64,000 nucleotides of DNA from Tenacibaculum sp. 190524A05c (GCF_964036595.1 NZ_OZ038523.1:3540501-3604500); one strand, 5' to 3'. Shown: positions 27,514 through 37,482, numbered from the stretch's first letter. Notes: generated by a model not told the origin, from the letters alone. Numbers and translations: made by a program.

Positions 27514-27984
27514 ATGCCAACAATTATTTTATTTACAAAGATTAAAGCAAAAAAAGAACTAGTATTTGATTTATCTAGAAGTATTGACTTACACAAAATT
27601 TCAGCTCAAAAAACAGATGAAAAAGCCATTGCAGGAAGAAAATCTGGATTGATTGAGTTGGATGAAACCGTAACTTGGCGAGCAAAACATTTAGGTGTTT
27701 ATCAAAATTTCACGTCGAAAGTAACAGGATGTCGTCCTTCTGAATATTTTGCGGATAAAATGATTTCAGGAGCATTTAAAAGTTTTAAACACGAACATTT
27801 TTTCTCTCATGAGAATAACACAACCACATTGGTTGATGTTATGGAATTTGTAAGTCCACTTGGTTTTCTGGGTAAGTTTATCGATTTTCTATTTCTTAAA
27901 AAGTACATGAAGCAGTTTTTAATTGAACGAAATAATACAATTAAATTATATGCTGAAACTGATAAGTGGAGGCAAATTATATAA
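27514..27984 (+). CDS. SRPBCC family protein
   Basis: A 156-residue protein with the helix-grip pattern of the START/Bet v1 (SRPBCC) superfamily: IILFTKIKAKKELVFDLSRSIDLH at the N terminus and VMEFVSPLGFLGKFIDFLFLKKYMKQFLIERNNTIK at the C terminus. GLIELDETVTWRAKHLGVYQNFTSKV is typical of the group that accompanies TIGR01777 proteins. It probably binds a hydrophobic ligand. It lies 3 bases after the TIGR01777 gene. Confidence 0.85.
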   Translation: MPTIILFTKIKAKKELVFDLSRSIDLHKISAQKTDEKAIAGRKSGLIELDETVTWRAKHLGVYQNFTSKVTGCRPSEYFADKMISGAFKSFKHEHFFSHENNTTTLVDVMEFVSPLGFLGKFIDFLFLKKYMKQFLIERNNTIKLYAETDKWRQII

Positions 27985-28000
27985 ATAAAAACATGTAGTT

Positions 28001-28711
28001 ATGAGTTTTCTGAAAGCAGAGTGGAGGAAGTTAGTTATGGTTAATTATGAGATTAATCCTGAGATATTAAAACCATATGTTCCAAAAGGAACCGAATTAG
28101 ACTTTTTTGAAGGTAAATGCTACATTAGTTTAGTGGGTTTTATGTTTTTAAATACCAAGTTATTAGGAGTTAAAATTCCATTTCATGTAAATTTCGAAGA
28201 AGTTAATTTGAGGTTTTATGTTAGAAAAGCCTTTGATGAAGGAGTTAAAAGAGGAGTTGTTTTTATTAAAGAAATTGTACCTAAACCAGCAATTACTTTT
28301 ATTGCGAATACAATTTATAATGAAAATTATGAAACGTTACCAATGAAACATTCGTGGGAGACTAGCAATGATTCAGTTAATGTAACGTATCAATGGAAGA
28401 AAAATAATAGCTGGAATTCGATGGCTATACAAGCCCAAAATAGATTGAATGAAATTCAACCAAACTCAGTAGTAGAATTTATAGCAGAACATTATTGGGG
28501 ATACTCTAAAAAGAATGCTAAAGAAACTACAGAATATGAAGTGAGACATCCGAGATGGAAGTATTATCCGGTAAAGCAACATTCAGTGGAAGTTGATTTT
28601 AAATCAAACTATGGTGATGAATTTGAGTTTTTAAACCAAGCTAACCCTAATAGTATTTTTTTGTTGGAAGGATCAGAGATTTCTGTTGAAGATAAAGTAG
28701 TACTAAAATAA
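28001..28711 (+). CDS. DUF2071 (YqjF-like) protein
   Basis: A 236-residue protein. AEWRKLVMVNYEINPEILKPYVPKGTELDFFEGKCYISLVGFMF is characteristic of DUF2071, and VNLRFYVRKAFDEGVKRGVVFIKEIVPK follows. The fold is thought to be related to acetoacetate decarboxylase, but the function is unknown and I see no clear catalytic Lys motif. It is the last gene of the cluster and is followed directly by a terminator. Confidence 0.9.
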   Translation: MSFLKAEWRKLVMVNYEINPEILKPYVPKGTELDFFEGKCYISLVGFMFLNTKLLGVKIPFHVNFEEVNLRFYVRKAFDEGVKRGVVFIKEIVPKPAITFIANTIYNENYETLPMKHSWETSNDSVNVTYQWKKNNSWNSMAIQAQNRLNEIQPNSVVEFIAEHYWGYSKKNAKETTEYEVRHPRWKYYPVKQHSVEVDFKSNYGDEFEFLNQANPNSIFLLEGSEISVEDKVVLK

Positions 28712-28746
28712 AACCCCGTTTCTAATTTTAGATACAGGGTTTTGTT
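28711..28746. terminator. Intrinsic terminator after the DUF2071 gene
   Basis: AACCCCGTTTCTAAT...GATACAGGGTTTTG forms a stem with internal mismatches followed by T residues. It lies between convergent genes. Confidence 0.7.
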
Positions 28747-28765
28747 TTATTTCTTGAATGTAAAT

Positions 28766-29374
28766 TTAAAAGGTAGTGAATTCAATAATTCCCTTAGATC
28801 CTCTCAATCCATATATAGCAGCCTCAGAACCTTTTAAAACCCTTACTGATTTAATATTTGTTGGTACAAGACTTGTAATAACATCTTGATCTACTGCACC
28901 TCCATTTAAAACAAATAATGGGTTACCCATAAAACCTCTAATGCTTATAGCGTTGGAAGGTCCAATATGAACTCCTGGAACTTGTCCTCTTAAATAATCA
29001 TAAATGTCTTTGTATTGTTTGGCATCCAGATTTTTAACATTTTGATTTTGCTGCAAATCCAAATCATTAGCATCTCGAATGACAATTTTTATTTTTGACT
29101 TACCATTATAATTAACTTTACTAATTCCTAATTTAGGAGAGAAAGCACTTATTTCTTTTGGAGGCTTATCGTATTTTATTTTGTATTCACCTCTTTTGTT
29201 AGTCCATCTTTTGAGTCTCTTATTGTCAAACAATATTACGGCGCCTGACACAGGATTATTCTGAGAATCCTTTACTACAATTGTAAGGTTTTTCTGAGAT
29301 TGAGAAAATGTAGAAATAGGATTACCAAATAAAAAGATTAATGTTAGAATTAATAACAGATTACGTTTTTTCAT
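28766..29374 (-). CDS. Free-standing carboxypeptidase-D/plug-domain protein (SusC-like, no barrel), copy 1
   Basis: A 202-residue secreted protein with a signal peptide (LLLILTLIFLFGNPISTFSQ). Residues 27-100 form a CarboxypepD_reg-like beta domain (LTIVVKDSQNNPVSGAVILFDN), and residues 125-200 a TonB receptor plug (IYDYLRGQVPGVHI, SIRGFMGNPLFVLNGG, IKSVRVLKGSEAAIYGLRGSKGIIEFTT). The ~700-residue beta-barrel of a real receptor is missing, and the protein ends right after the plug, so this is a family of its own and not a broken gene. A paralogue lies just upstream, with its own signal peptide and terminator. Confidence 0.85.
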   Translation of the reverse strand: MKKRNLLLILTLIFLFGNPISTFSQSQKNLTIVVKDSQNNPVSGAVILFDNKRLKRWTNKRGEYKIKYDKPPKEISAFSPKLGISKVNYNGKSKIKIVIRDANDLDLQQNQNVKNLDAKQYKDIYDYLRGQVPGVHIGPSNAISIRGFMGNPLFVLNGGAVDQDVITSLVPTNIKSVRVLKGSEAAIYGLRGSKGIIEFTTF

Positions 29375-29461
29375 AGTTTATTAAATAAGCAATTTAGGCT
29401 ACAAATATATTGATTTTTATGTATTAGATTTTTTCCTCTAATTCTTGTTTTTAAAGCAAAA

Positions 29462-29499
29462 AAAAAATCGTTTCTAATTTTAGAAACGATTTTTTTTAT
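29462..29499 (-). terminator. Intrinsic terminator of plug-domain copy 2
   Basis: AATCGTTTCTAA-ttt-TAGAAACGATT stem with A residues on the left that become a T tract on the minus strand. It separates the two paralogues, so they are separate transcription units. Confidence 0.85.
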
Positions 29500-29513
29500 T
29501 TTTTCAGATAAAA

Positions 29514-30137
29514 TTAAAATGTATTAATTTCAATTACTCCATTTGCTCCTCTAGAACCATATTTTGAAGCTTCAGGTCCTTTTAAAATTACAACCGATCT
29601 AATGGTTGTTGGAACTACAGTTTCTAAAACAACTTGATCTACTGCATTACTATTCAATACAAATAAAGGTGCAGTACTACCATTAATACTATTAAATCCT
29701 CGAATATTAATTTGGTTATTTTGACCAACATTAACACCAGGAACTTGACCTCTTAAATAATCGTAAATGTTTCTAAACTGCATTGCCTTAATACCTTTAG
29801 AATTTGGGCTTCTATTTAAACCTAAATCGTTACCTTCTTTAATGACAATTTCAACATTAGAAGACCCATTATAGGCTATTTTACTAATTCCAATTTTTGG
29901 ATAAAAAGCACTGATTTCTTTAGGAGTTTCAGTAAATTTTGCTTTAAAAACACCTTTTTTATTAGTCCATCTTTTAAGTCTTACATTGTCAAATAAAATA
30001 ACAGCACCAGGAATTGGGTTGTTTTGAGCATCCTTAACCACTATGGTAAGTTTTTTTTCGTCTTGTGCATTAATTTCCGATTGAAAAGGAAATAAGAAAA
30101 CACCTAATAAAAAGATTAAAACGTAACTCTTCTTCAT
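29514..30137 (-). CDS. Free-standing carboxypeptidase-D/plug-domain protein (SusC-like, no barrel), copy 2
   Basis: A 207-residue paralogue of the previous gene: signal peptide (YVLIFLLGVFLFPFQSEINAQ), beta domain (LTIVVKDAQNNPIPGAVILFDNVRLKRW) and plug domain (IYDYLRGQVPGVNV, NIRGFNSINGSTAPLFVLNSN, IRSVVILKGPEASKYGSRGANGVIEI). It too ends just after the plug. Such proteins may interact with TonB or with receptor partners, or act as surface signalling modules; this is inference. Both copies share the KRWTNK segment in the beta domain. Confidence 0.85.
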   Translation of the reverse strand: MKKSYVLIFLLGVFLFPFQSEINAQDEKKLTIVVKDAQNNPIPGAVILFDNVRLKRWTNKKGVFKAKFTETPKEISAFYPKIGISKIAYNGSSNVEIVIKEGNDLGLNRSPNSKGIKAMQFRNIYDYLRGQVPGVNVGQNNQINIRGFNSINGSTAPLFVLNSNAVDQVVLETVVPTTIRSVVILKGPEASKYGSRGANGVIEINTF

Positions 30138-30282
30138 AATTATGGGATTTAAAATTACTTAATAAAGATACAATTTTTATTAAAAAACCTATAGTTGTCT
30201 AGTTAGTAGTGCATTAAAAACGATGTTTTTTAACATTTTTAAAGCGAAATTTAACATTTCAATTACAATATGTAATAAAAGA

Positions 30283-30313
30283 ATTAAAAAATCCTGAGTA
30301 AAATACTCAGGAT
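30283..30313 (-). terminator. Intrinsic terminator of the 66-residue protein gene
   Basis: AATCCTGAGTA-aaa-TACTCAGGATT stem; the A tract at its left is a T tract on the minus strand. Confidence 0.85.
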
Positions 30314-30351
30314 TGTAATATGTTTAAGTTGTAAGGTTAGTTTATATATGC

Positions 30352-30552
30352 TTATATATTTGTGTCAATTTTAAATCTTTTGGTATAAGCTTTAAGAGCA
30401 TAACCAACTCCAAAACCTAATACTATACCTGCAACTATACCTGATACAATACCTACTGGAAGGTTTCCAGTTAATGTTCCAAAATTCACTCCTAATGAAG
30501 CTCCTAAGCCAGTGGCAAAGATTAAACTAAAGATAAAATAATTGTTACTCAT
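30352..30552 (-). CDS. Small glycine-rich membrane protein
   Basis: A 66-residue protein with two membrane segments full of glycine (FIFSLIFATGLGASLGVNFGTLTG; VGIVSGIVAGIVLGFGVGYAL) and a basic C-terminal tail. The spacing of glycines resembles a glycine zipper. It has its own terminator, which supports it as a real gene. Function is unknown; similar small proteins are common in flavobacteria. Confidence 0.7.
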   Translation of the reverse strand: MSNNYFIFSLIFATGLGASLGVNFGTLTGNLPVGIVSGIVAGIVLGFGVGYALKAYTKRFKIDTNI

Positions 30553-30774
30553 TTTTTATATGCTTTTACATATTAGAAGAAGAATAATTGTTTTTGTTAC
30601 AGTATGTTACTGTTTTTTAGGTTGTAATTGTAAATTGAAAAATAAGGAAATCTAGATTTTATGAGGCTTTCAAATATCAAAAATGATAAAAGTTAAAAAA
30701 TGTTAAATACCACTTTTGGAGAAAAATATTGTTGAAAAATGGATGAATTTAAGAATCTATTTTAACGTTAAAAA

Positions 30775-30803
30775 CAAAAAAAGCCTCTCATTTTTGAGAG
30801 GCT
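30775..30803 (-). terminator. Intrinsic terminator of icmF
   Basis: AGCCTCTCA-ttt-TGAGAGGCT stem; the long A tract at its left becomes a T tract on the minus strand. It lies 28 bases after the icmF stop. Confidence 0.9.
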
Positions 30804-30830
30804 AAATTCTGTAAAGTATTTTGAAGAAAA

Positions 30831-33800
30831 TTACATATTTCTTCTATATTGTCCTCCAACTTCAAATAAAGCTGAGGTAATTTGTCCTAATGAGCATACT
30901 TTAGAAGCTTCCATTAACTTTTCGAAAATATTCTCATTTTGAACTGCAGCAGTTTGAATCTTTGATAATTCTTCTGAAACTTTAGTGCTGTTTGCTTCAT
31001 TTAAGTTTTCTTTCGTTTTAATTTGGAATAGCTTTTCTTCCTCTGTTGCACGAATTACTTCTTGTGGAGTAACTGTTGGAGATCCTTTAGAACTTAAGAA
31101 AGTGTTTACACCAATAATTGGGAATTCACCTGTGTGTTTTAAAGTTTCATAATACAAGCTTTCTTCTTGAATTTTAGAACGTTGGTACATAGTTTCCATC
31201 GCTCCTAAAACTCCACCACGTTCGGTAATTCTATCGAATTCAGTTAATACTGCTTCCTCAACTAAATCAGTTAACTCCTCAATAATGAAAGAACCTTGAA
31301 TTGGATTCTCATTTTTAGCTAATCCTAATTCTTTATTAATAATTAACTGTATTGCCATTGCTCTACGAACACTTTCTTCTGTTGGTGTTGTAATCGCTTC
31401 ATCGTATGCATTTGTATGTAATGAATTACAGTTGTCGTAAATCGCATATAATGCTTGTAACGTCGTTCTGATATCATTGAAATCAATTTCCTGTGCGTGT
31501 AAAGAACGTCCAGAAGTTTGAATGTGATATTTCAACATTTGTGCACGGGCATTTGCTCCGTACTTATACTTTAAAGCTTTTGACCATATCTTACGAGCAA
31601 CACGTCCAATTACTGCATATTCAGGATCAATACCATTAGAGAAGAAGAAAGATAAGTTTGGTCCAAACTTATTAATATCCATTCCTCTTGATAAATAGTA
31701 TTCTACATAGGTAAATCCATTAGCTAAAGTCAATGCTAACTGAGTAATAGGATTTGCTCCAGCTTCTGCAATATGATAACCAGAAATCGATACTGAATAG
31801 AAGTTACGTACGTTTTTCTCAATAAAATATTCTTGAACATCTCCCATTAAACGTAAAGCAAATTCTGTAGAGAAAATACAAGTATTTTGAGCTTGATCTT
31901 CTTTTAAAATATCAGCCTGAACTGTACCTCTTACCTGAGATAATGTATTGGCTTTAATTTCAGCATACACATCAGCTGGTAAAACTTGATCTCCAGTAAT
32001 TCCTAATAATAACAATCCTAATCCATCATTTCCTTCTGGTAAGTCTCCATTATATTTAGGTCTGTCAATTCCTTTATTATCGTATAATTCTTTAAGCTTT
32101 GATTCAACTTTTGCTTCTAAACCATGTTCCTTGATATATTTCTCACAGTTCTGATCAATAGCCGCATTCATAAAGAAACCTAAAAGCATCGGTGCTGGTC
32201 CATTGATTGTCATCGATACAGAAGTCATAGCATGACTTAAATCGAATCCAGAATATAATTTCTTAGCATCATCTAAACAGCAGATAGAAACTCCAGCATT
32301 ACCAATTTTTCCATAAATATCTGGTCTGTGTCCAGGATCATTTCCATAAAGTGTAACAGAATCAAATGCAGTAGATAAACGCTTTGCAGGCATTCCTAAA
32401 CTAACATAGTGGAATCTTCTGTTTGTACGTTCTGGTCCACCTTCACCGGCAAACATTCTAGTAGGATCTTCTCCAGTTCTTTTGAAAGGATATAGTCCTG
32501 AAGTATATGGGAATTCTCCAGGAACATTTTCCTGTAAATTCCAGCGTAATAAATCTCCCCAAGCTTGATATTTAGGTAAAGCTACCTTTGGAATATCAGA
32601 ATGAGATAGTGATTTCGTATGTGTTTCAATTTTAATTTCCTTATCTCTAACTTTAAACGAGTAGATAGGATCTTTATATTTTTGAACTTTAGTTGCCCAG
32701 TTTAAAATGATTTCCCAGTTGTATGGATCTAGGTTCATTTTTACACGATCGAACTCAGCAACTAATAGTTTTAAAAAGTCAGAATTATCATCTGTTTTCT
32801 GAAGAGAAGTTTCTTCAATTCCAGATTTATCTAAACCTACAGTACTTTCAGAAACACTTTCAATAGTTTTGAAGATTCCGTATAATTTTTGAGCTACTTT
32901 TTCCTGTTCGTTAGCTTTCTTATCGTAAGCTCTGTTGTTCTCAGCAATCTCAGATAAATAACGAGTCCTTGCAGGAGGAATTACAAATATCTTTTCAGAC
33001 ATTTCTTTTGTAATTTCAAAAGTAGATTTTAAATCAGCTCCCGTTTTCTCAACAACTTTATCCATAATCGCTTTATATAACGAGTTCATTCCTGGATCGT
33101 TAAATTGAGAAGCAATAGTTCCAAAAACTGGCATTTCATCCATTGGAATATCCCAAAGATTGTTATTACGCATGTATTGTTTCTTCACATCACGTAATGC
33201 ATCTAAGGCACCTCTTTTGTCGAACTTGTTGATAGCAACTAAATCAGCAAAATCAAGCATGTCGATTTTCTCTAGCTGAGTTGCAGCTCCAAATTCTGGA
33301 GTCATCACATATAGAGAAGCATCTGAATGTTCAATGATTTCGGTATCAGATTGACCAATACCTGAAGTTTCTAAAATGATTAAATCAAATTCCGCAGCTT
33401 TTAAAACTTCAACTGCCTCATTTACATATTTAGATAAAGCTAAATTAGATTGACGTGTTGCTAAAGATCGCATATATACACGCTCATTATTAATAGCATT
33501 CATACGAATTCTATCTCCTAATAAGGCTCCTCCTGTTTTTCTTTTAGACGGATCAACAGAAATTAATCCAATTGTTTTTTCTGGAAAATCAATTAAAAAA
33601 CGTCGAACTAATTCGTCCACTAAACTAGATTTTCCTGCTCCACCTGTTCCTGTAATTCCTAAAACTGGTGTTTTTGAAGTTTCATTTTTCTTGTGGATAA
33701 CATCCATTGTTTCCTTAGAAACTTCTGGAAAGTTTTCAGCAGATGAAATCACACGAGCAATACTTCCAATTTCTTTATCTGCCAAATGGTTTACTTCTCC

Positions 33801-34256
33801 GTTTAAAACATCTCCAATAGCAAAATCAGATCGTTGAACAAGGTCGTTAATCATTCCTTGTAATCCCATTTCACGCCCATCGTCAGGAGAGTAAATACGA
33901 GTAATTCCATAATCCATTAATTCTTTTATTTCTTCTGGAAGAATTACTCCACCACCACCACCAAAAATCTTGATATGACCTGCGCCTTTCTCTTGCAGTA
34001 AGTCATACATATATTTGAAGTATTCGTTGTGTCCACCTTGATAAGAAGTCATTGCAATTGCATTTGCATCTTCTTGAATAGCACAATTCACTACTTCTTC
34101 TACACTTCTATCATGACCTAAATGTATAACTTCAACTCCTGTAGATTGTATAATTCTACGCATAATATTGATCGCAGCATCATGTCCATCAAATAAAGAC
34201 GCAGCTGTTACAATTCGTACCTTATGTTTAGGTTTATATGGTGCTATTTGTTCCAT
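30831..34256 (-). CDS. icmF: Fused isobutyryl-CoA mutase IcmF (methylmalonyl-CoA mutase family)
   Basis: A 1141-residue B12-dependent mutase with its G-protein chaperone in the middle. Residues 10-140 form the cobalamin-binding domain ([15 protein letters not shown] with the base-off His ligand). Residues ~195-420 form a MeaB-like GTPase (P-loop [20 protein letters not shown]). The mutase domain fills ~560-1110. The acyl-CoA site has YPFKR near 588 and Gln in AQNT near 790, where methylmalonyl-CoA mutases have Arg in VRNT; this favours a branched acyl substrate such as isobutyryl-CoA over methylmalonyl-Co[10 protein letters not shown] holds the catalytic His. It is a single gene with its own terminator. 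Confidence 0.92.
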   Translation of the reverse strand: MEQIAPYKPKHKVRIVTAASLFDGHDAAINIMRRIIQSTGVEVIHLGHDRSVEEVVNCAIQEDANAIAMTSYQGGHNEYFKYMYDLLQEKGAGHIKIFGGGGGVILPEEIKELMDYGITRIYSPDDGREMGLQGMINDLVQRSDFAIGDVLNGEVNHLADKEIGSIARVISSAENFPEVSKETMDVIHKKNETSKTPVLGITGTGGAGKSSLVDELVRRFLIDFPEKTIGLISVDPSKRKTGGALLGDRIRMNAINNERVYMRSLATRQSNLALSKYVNEAVEVLKAAEFDLIILETSGIGQSDTEIIEHSDASLYVMTPEFGAATQLEKIDMLDFADLVAINKFDKRGALDALRDVKKQYMRNNNLWDIPMDEMPVFGTIASQFNDPGMNSLYKAIMDKVVEKTGADLKSTFEITKEMSEKIFVIPPARTRYLSEIAENNRAYDKKANEQEKVAQKLYGIFKTIESVSESTVGLDKSGIEETSLQKTDDNSDFLKLLVAEFDRVKMNLDPYNWEIILNWATKVQKYKDPIYSFKVRDKEIKIETHTKSLSHSDIPKVALPKYQAWGDLLRWNLQENVPGEFPYTSGLYPFKRTGEDPTRMFAGEGGPERTNRRFHYVSLGMPAKRLSTAFDSVTLYGNDPGHRPDIYGKIGNAGVSICCLDDAKKLYSGFDLSHAMTSVSMTINGPAPMLLGFFMNAAIDQNCEKYIKEHGLEAKVESKLKELYDNKGIDRPKYNGDLPEGNDGLGLLLLGITGDQVLPADVYAEIKANTLSQVRGTVQADILKEDQAQNTCIFSTEFALRLMGDVQEYFIEKNVRNFYSVSISGYHIAEAGANPITQLALTLANGFTYVEYYLSRGMDINKFGPNLSFFFSNGIDPEYAVIGRVARKIWSKALKYKYGANARAQMLKYHIQTSGRSLHAQEIDFNDIRTTLQALYAIYDNCNSLHTNAYDEAITTPTEESVRRAMAIQLIINKELGLAKNENPIQGSFIIEELTDLVEEAVLTEFDRITERGGVLGAMETMYQRSKIQEESLYYETLKHTGEFPIIGVNTFLSSKGSPTVTPQEVIRATEEEKLFQIKTKENLNEANSTKVSEELSKIQTAAVQNENIFEKLMEASKVCSLGQITSALFEVGGQYRRNM

Positions 34257-34326
34257 TCGTAAATTTAGTTGTTTAAATGAGCTGCAATTTACGGATTTCC
34301 TAAAAAATAGAACGAATTCTTAGGGA

Positions 34327-34650
34327 TTATAAGTAGTTAAAGAAACGATATAATTTTCTCGATTTTAAATAGTTCAAATTCGACTCATTTTGATAGGCTT
34401 CTCTTTCAAAACTAAGGTTGACATACGCTAAATACCCATTTCTGAATTGTATAAGTTTTATGATCCATTCAACAACATAGAAAAGATAAAAGAAAATAAC
34501 GAAGAGTTCTCTCTGCTGTCTTAAATGAATTTTTTCATGATTTACCAAAACCTCATTTTCTTTTAATTCTTTGTTTTTCAAAAAAATAAAAGGATATAAT
34601 GTGATTCCCACATAGCCTCTCGGAACAATATATTTCGATATAAAAATCAA
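34327..34650 (-). CDS. Small membrane protein with HExxH motif
   Basis: A 107-residue protein. HEKIHLRQQ near residue 40 fits HExxH of zinc peptidases, and FEREAYQNE about 45 residues later offers a Glu as third ligand, as in M48/M56-type enzymes. A hydrophobic segment lies between them (LFVIFFYLFYVVEWIIKLI), and a short one precedes them. It could be a minimal membrane metallopeptidase or a degenerate relative; the family is not one I can name. It starts in the gap before phoD and has its own upstream region. Confidence 0.65.
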   Translation of the reverse strand: MIFISKYIVPRGYVGITLYPFIFLKNKELKENEVLVNHEKIHLRQQRELFVIFFYLFYVVEWIIKLIQFRNGYLAYVNLSFEREAYQNESNLNYLKSRKLYRFFNYL

Positions 34651-34871
34651 ATTAAGTCTATTGAGTTGAAGTCAAATATACAAAGTCTATTTTCAGTTTT
34701 CTTTAGGATTCTAACGTAAAGAAATCATCAAGTAAAAGTTAGTAATTATTGGGGTAAGAATATAAAAATGTTAAAAAAATTATCATTGAGTTAATTGTTA
34801 TGCGCGCATAATAAAATGAAGTTTTAACAATTAGATTCGCGAAAAATTAACCAAAAATCAACCCCGAAATC

Positions 34872-37025
34872 ATGAAAAAAAACAAACTCAAAGTATTATG
34901 TTTTGTTGTCTTGTTAACTGGAGGATTCGCACTTCAAGCTCAAAAACAAACTGTAGTTACTAAAATTGGAAGAAAAAATACTGCTGGTATAGAAAATTAT
35001 TTCAATGCTGCTTTAGCTCCATTTTACCACGGAGTGGCTTCCGGTGATCCTTTAAAAGATGCAGTTATTATTTGGACACGCGTTACTACGAATCAACCGG
35101 ATGTTAATGTTACTTGGAAAGTGGCAACAAATACATCGATGACAAATGTTGTTCAACAAGGAATGATCGTCACTGACGAAAGAAAGGACTACACGGTAAA
35201 AGTAGATGTAAGAAGTTTGCAGCCAAATACTACCTATTATTTTCAGTTCGAAGCATTAGGAAAGAAATCTGAAATTGGAAAAACAAGAACTTCTCCAACT
35301 GGAAATGTTAGTAATGTTCGTTTTGGCGTCGTATCATGTTCTAACTACCAAAACGGATATTTCAATGCTTATGAAGAATTAGCAGATAGAACTGATATCG
35401 ATGCTGTTATTCATTTAGGAGATTATATTTATGAATATGAAACTGGCGGATATGGATATAGCGAAGAGGTTGGAAGAGGGCATTTACCTAATAATGAGAT
35501 TGTAACTTTAAGTGATTATCGAGTTCGTTATTCTTATTACAGATTGGATCCGATGTTGAGAAAATTGCACCAACAGCATCCGTTTATTTTAATATGGGAT
35601 GATCATGAGTTTTCCAATGACGCCAATAAATTTGGTGCAGAAAATCATGATCCATCAACGGAAGGAAGTTGGGAAGTTCGAAAAAATAATGCTTACAAAG
35701 CTTATTTTGAATGGATGCCGGTTCGAGCAAATTCGATTCAGGAATATAGATTATATAGAGACTTTTCTTATGGAGATTTAGCTGACTTATTAATGTTAGA
35801 TACACGAATTGAAGGAAGAGATGAAACGGTTTCAACTACTCAAAAGTTAACGAAGAACGTAAAGAAAGAATTGCAGTCAAAAGTTAAAAGTCTAGTTGAA
35901 AGTAAATCGTTACAATCAATTGAAGATTTTGAGAAAGTTATCGAAGAAATTGCTCCATATTTTATTCAAGAAGGAAAGTTAACAGGAGAAGAATTAAGAT
36001 ATGTAATTCAGAAGTTTGCTCAAGTTGCTTATAATTATAAAAATGTTGGAAGTAGGAATTTATCTTCTAAAGAAGATCAATCAAAATTAAAAGACCTTCT
36101 TGTAAAGGCAACAGCTGTTGAAAATAAATTTGCTAGAAAAGCAACTTATGAGTCAATATTAGGTCAAGCACAATTCAATTGGTTGTTAGGTAAATTATCA
36201 ACTTCATCAGCGACTTGGAAAATTATTGGAAACCAGGTTATGATGATGAATTATAGTGGGGTTCCAACAAGTGATGCTTGGGATGGATATGAAGAAGAAC
36301 GTGAACGTTTATATCAACACATTTCTAATAACAATATTAATAATGTAGTTGTTTTAACAGGTGATATTCACAGTACGTTTGCAGGAGATTTAAAATACGG
36401 ACGCGAGTGTATTGGTTCTGAATTTGTTGTACCAAGTGTTACTTCTCAAAATTTAGATGCTTTTGGCGGAATCGCAACTGGACTGGCAGAGTTTTACACC
36501 AAGCTTTTAAACCGTCATATGAAAGAAGTGGATTTAGATGCGCACGGATATTTTGTGTTAGATGTGAAGGAAGAAAGAGTACAAGCTGATTGGTTTTATA
36601 TTCGTGATGTAAAAGTTCCAAACTCAGGAGAGTTTTATTATAAAGGATACTATGTGAATAAAAACGGATGCGGAATTAGAGCAACAAATACGCCTGCAAA
36701 TGCGACTTCGAGATACGGAGAACAAGCAGAAACAATTCATAATTCTACAGATCTTATAGATGAAGGTGCAATTCTAATGGGAGTTTATCCAAACCCAATG
36801 CAAACTTCTGGAAATGTTCACTATTTATTACAAAATCCAACAGAATTATCTATTGTAATTTTAAATAGTAACGGACAAAAGGTGAAAGATGTGCTAATTA
36901 ATAAAAAGCAAGAAATAGGAATCTACAATGTAAGTTTTGATGCGGAATCATTAGCAGCAGGAAATTACTTTTTAAGGGTAAAAGTTGGAAGTAAAACTAT
37001 TACAAAACAATTTATCGTGAAGTAA
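34872..37025 (+). CDS. PhoD-family alkaline phosphatase/phosphodiesterase with T9SS sorting tail
   Basis: A 717-residue secreted protein with a signal peptide (VLCFVVLLTGGFALQAQ). A PhoD_N domain (GVASGDPLKDAVIIWTRVT, about 55-140) is followed by the metal-dependent catalytic domain: VVSCSNYQNGYFNAY, VIHLGDYIYEYE, LIWDDHEFSNDA and VVLTGDIHSTF carry the metal ligands. The last ~75 residues (GVYPNPMQ... ending YFLRVKVGSKTITKQFIVK) are a type A T9SS C-terminal signal, so it should be exported by the type IX system and attached to the surface or released. The likely role is phosphate release from phosphodiesters outside the cell. Confidence 0.94.
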   Translation: MKKNKLKVLCFVVLLTGGFALQAQKQTVVTKIGRKNTAGIENYFNAALAPFYHGVASGDPLKDAVIIWTRVTTNQPDVNVTWKVATNTSMTNVVQQGMIVTDERKDYTVKVDVRSLQPNTTYYFQFEALGKKSEIGKTRTSPTGNVSNVRFGVVSCSNYQNGYFNAYEELADRTDIDAVIHLGDYIYEYETGGYGYSEEVGRGHLPNNEIVTLSDYRVRYSYYRLDPMLRKLHQQHPFILIWDDHEFSNDANKFGAENHDPSTEGSWEVRKNNAYKAYFEWMPVRANSIQEYRLYRDFSYGDLADLLMLDTRIEGRDETVSTTQKLTKNVKKELQSKVKSLVESKSLQSIEDFEKVIEEIAPYFIQEGKLTGEELRYVIQKFAQVAYNYKNVGSRNLSSKEDQSKLKDLLVKATAVENKFARKATYESILGQAQFNWLLGKLSTSSATWKIIGNQVMMMNYSGVPTSDAWDGYEEERERLYQHISNNNINNVVVLTGDIHSTFAGDLKYGRECIGSEFVVPSVTSQNLDAFGGIATGLAEFYTKLLNRHMKEVDLDAHGYFVLDVKEERVQADWFYIRDVKVPNSGEFYYKGYYVNKNGCGIRATNTPANATSRYGEQAETIHNSTDLIDEGAILMGVYPNPMQTSGNVHYLLQNPTELSIVILNSNGQKVKDVLINKKQEIGIYNVSFDAESLAAGNYFLRVKVGSKTITKQFIVK

Positions 37026-37046
37026 ACTTGTAGTTTCATTATAAAG

Positions 37047-37079
37047 AAAAAAGCATCCTTAATTAGGATGCTTTTTTTG
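37047..37079 (+). terminator. Intrinsic terminator after phoD-like gene
   Basis: AAGCATCCT-taatt-AGGATGCTT stem with a T run of seven. It is placed between convergent genes. Confidence 0.9.
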
Positions 37080-37090
37080 TTTATCTTTTT

Positions 37091-37471
37091 TTATTGCCTG
37101 GTATATTTAAGTAGTTTTGCACTCCTATCGCCTAAATAATCTAAATACATAACTGTTTCACTTATTCCATTTATATCATATTCAGAGGAATCTTTTGAGT
37201 CATTTACATTGGTTTTTTTTAAGTAAGAAAAAGTTACTCCATTTGCAGCTGTAGACTCTCTAATACTATAATCATAAGTTTTATATAGGTTTCCTTCTAC
37301 ATAATCATATAATTTACCATCTTGTGTAAATACTAATTTACAATTTGAACACCCTTCAGGAATCCATGTTCCAATAATTAGTTCTTTATCTCCTTGTGTA
37401 GTTTGTTGTATTGTAAAGCTTACTAAACTAAATACTAATACGATAAGAAAGGTTATTTTTAAATGTTTCAT
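37091..37471 (-). CDS. Secreted lipocalin-like small protein
   Basis: A 126-residue protein with a signal peptide (ITFLIVLVFSLVSFTIQQ). The mature part begins KELIIGTWIPEGCSNCKLVFTQDGKLYDYVEGN, a GxW motif followed by strand-turn-strand, as in small lipocalin-like proteins of Bacteroidota. The two Cys in CSNC may form a disulfide. It follows the GH19 gene after 11 bases and is probably co-transcribed with it; no functional link is known. Confidence 0.65.
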   Translation of the reverse strand: MKHLKITFLIVLVFSLVSFTIQQTTQGDKELIIGTWIPEGCSNCKLVFTQDGKLYDYVEGNLYKTYDYSIRESTAANGVTFSYLKKTNVNDSKDSSEYDINGISETVMYLDYLGDRSAKLLKYTRQ

Positions 37472-37482
37472 GATTTTTAAAT

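Noticed and set aside
28766..30137. Pseudogenes of SusC receptors
   Set aside because: Both copies end at the same point after the plug and have intact signals and separate terminators, which argues for functional short proteins.
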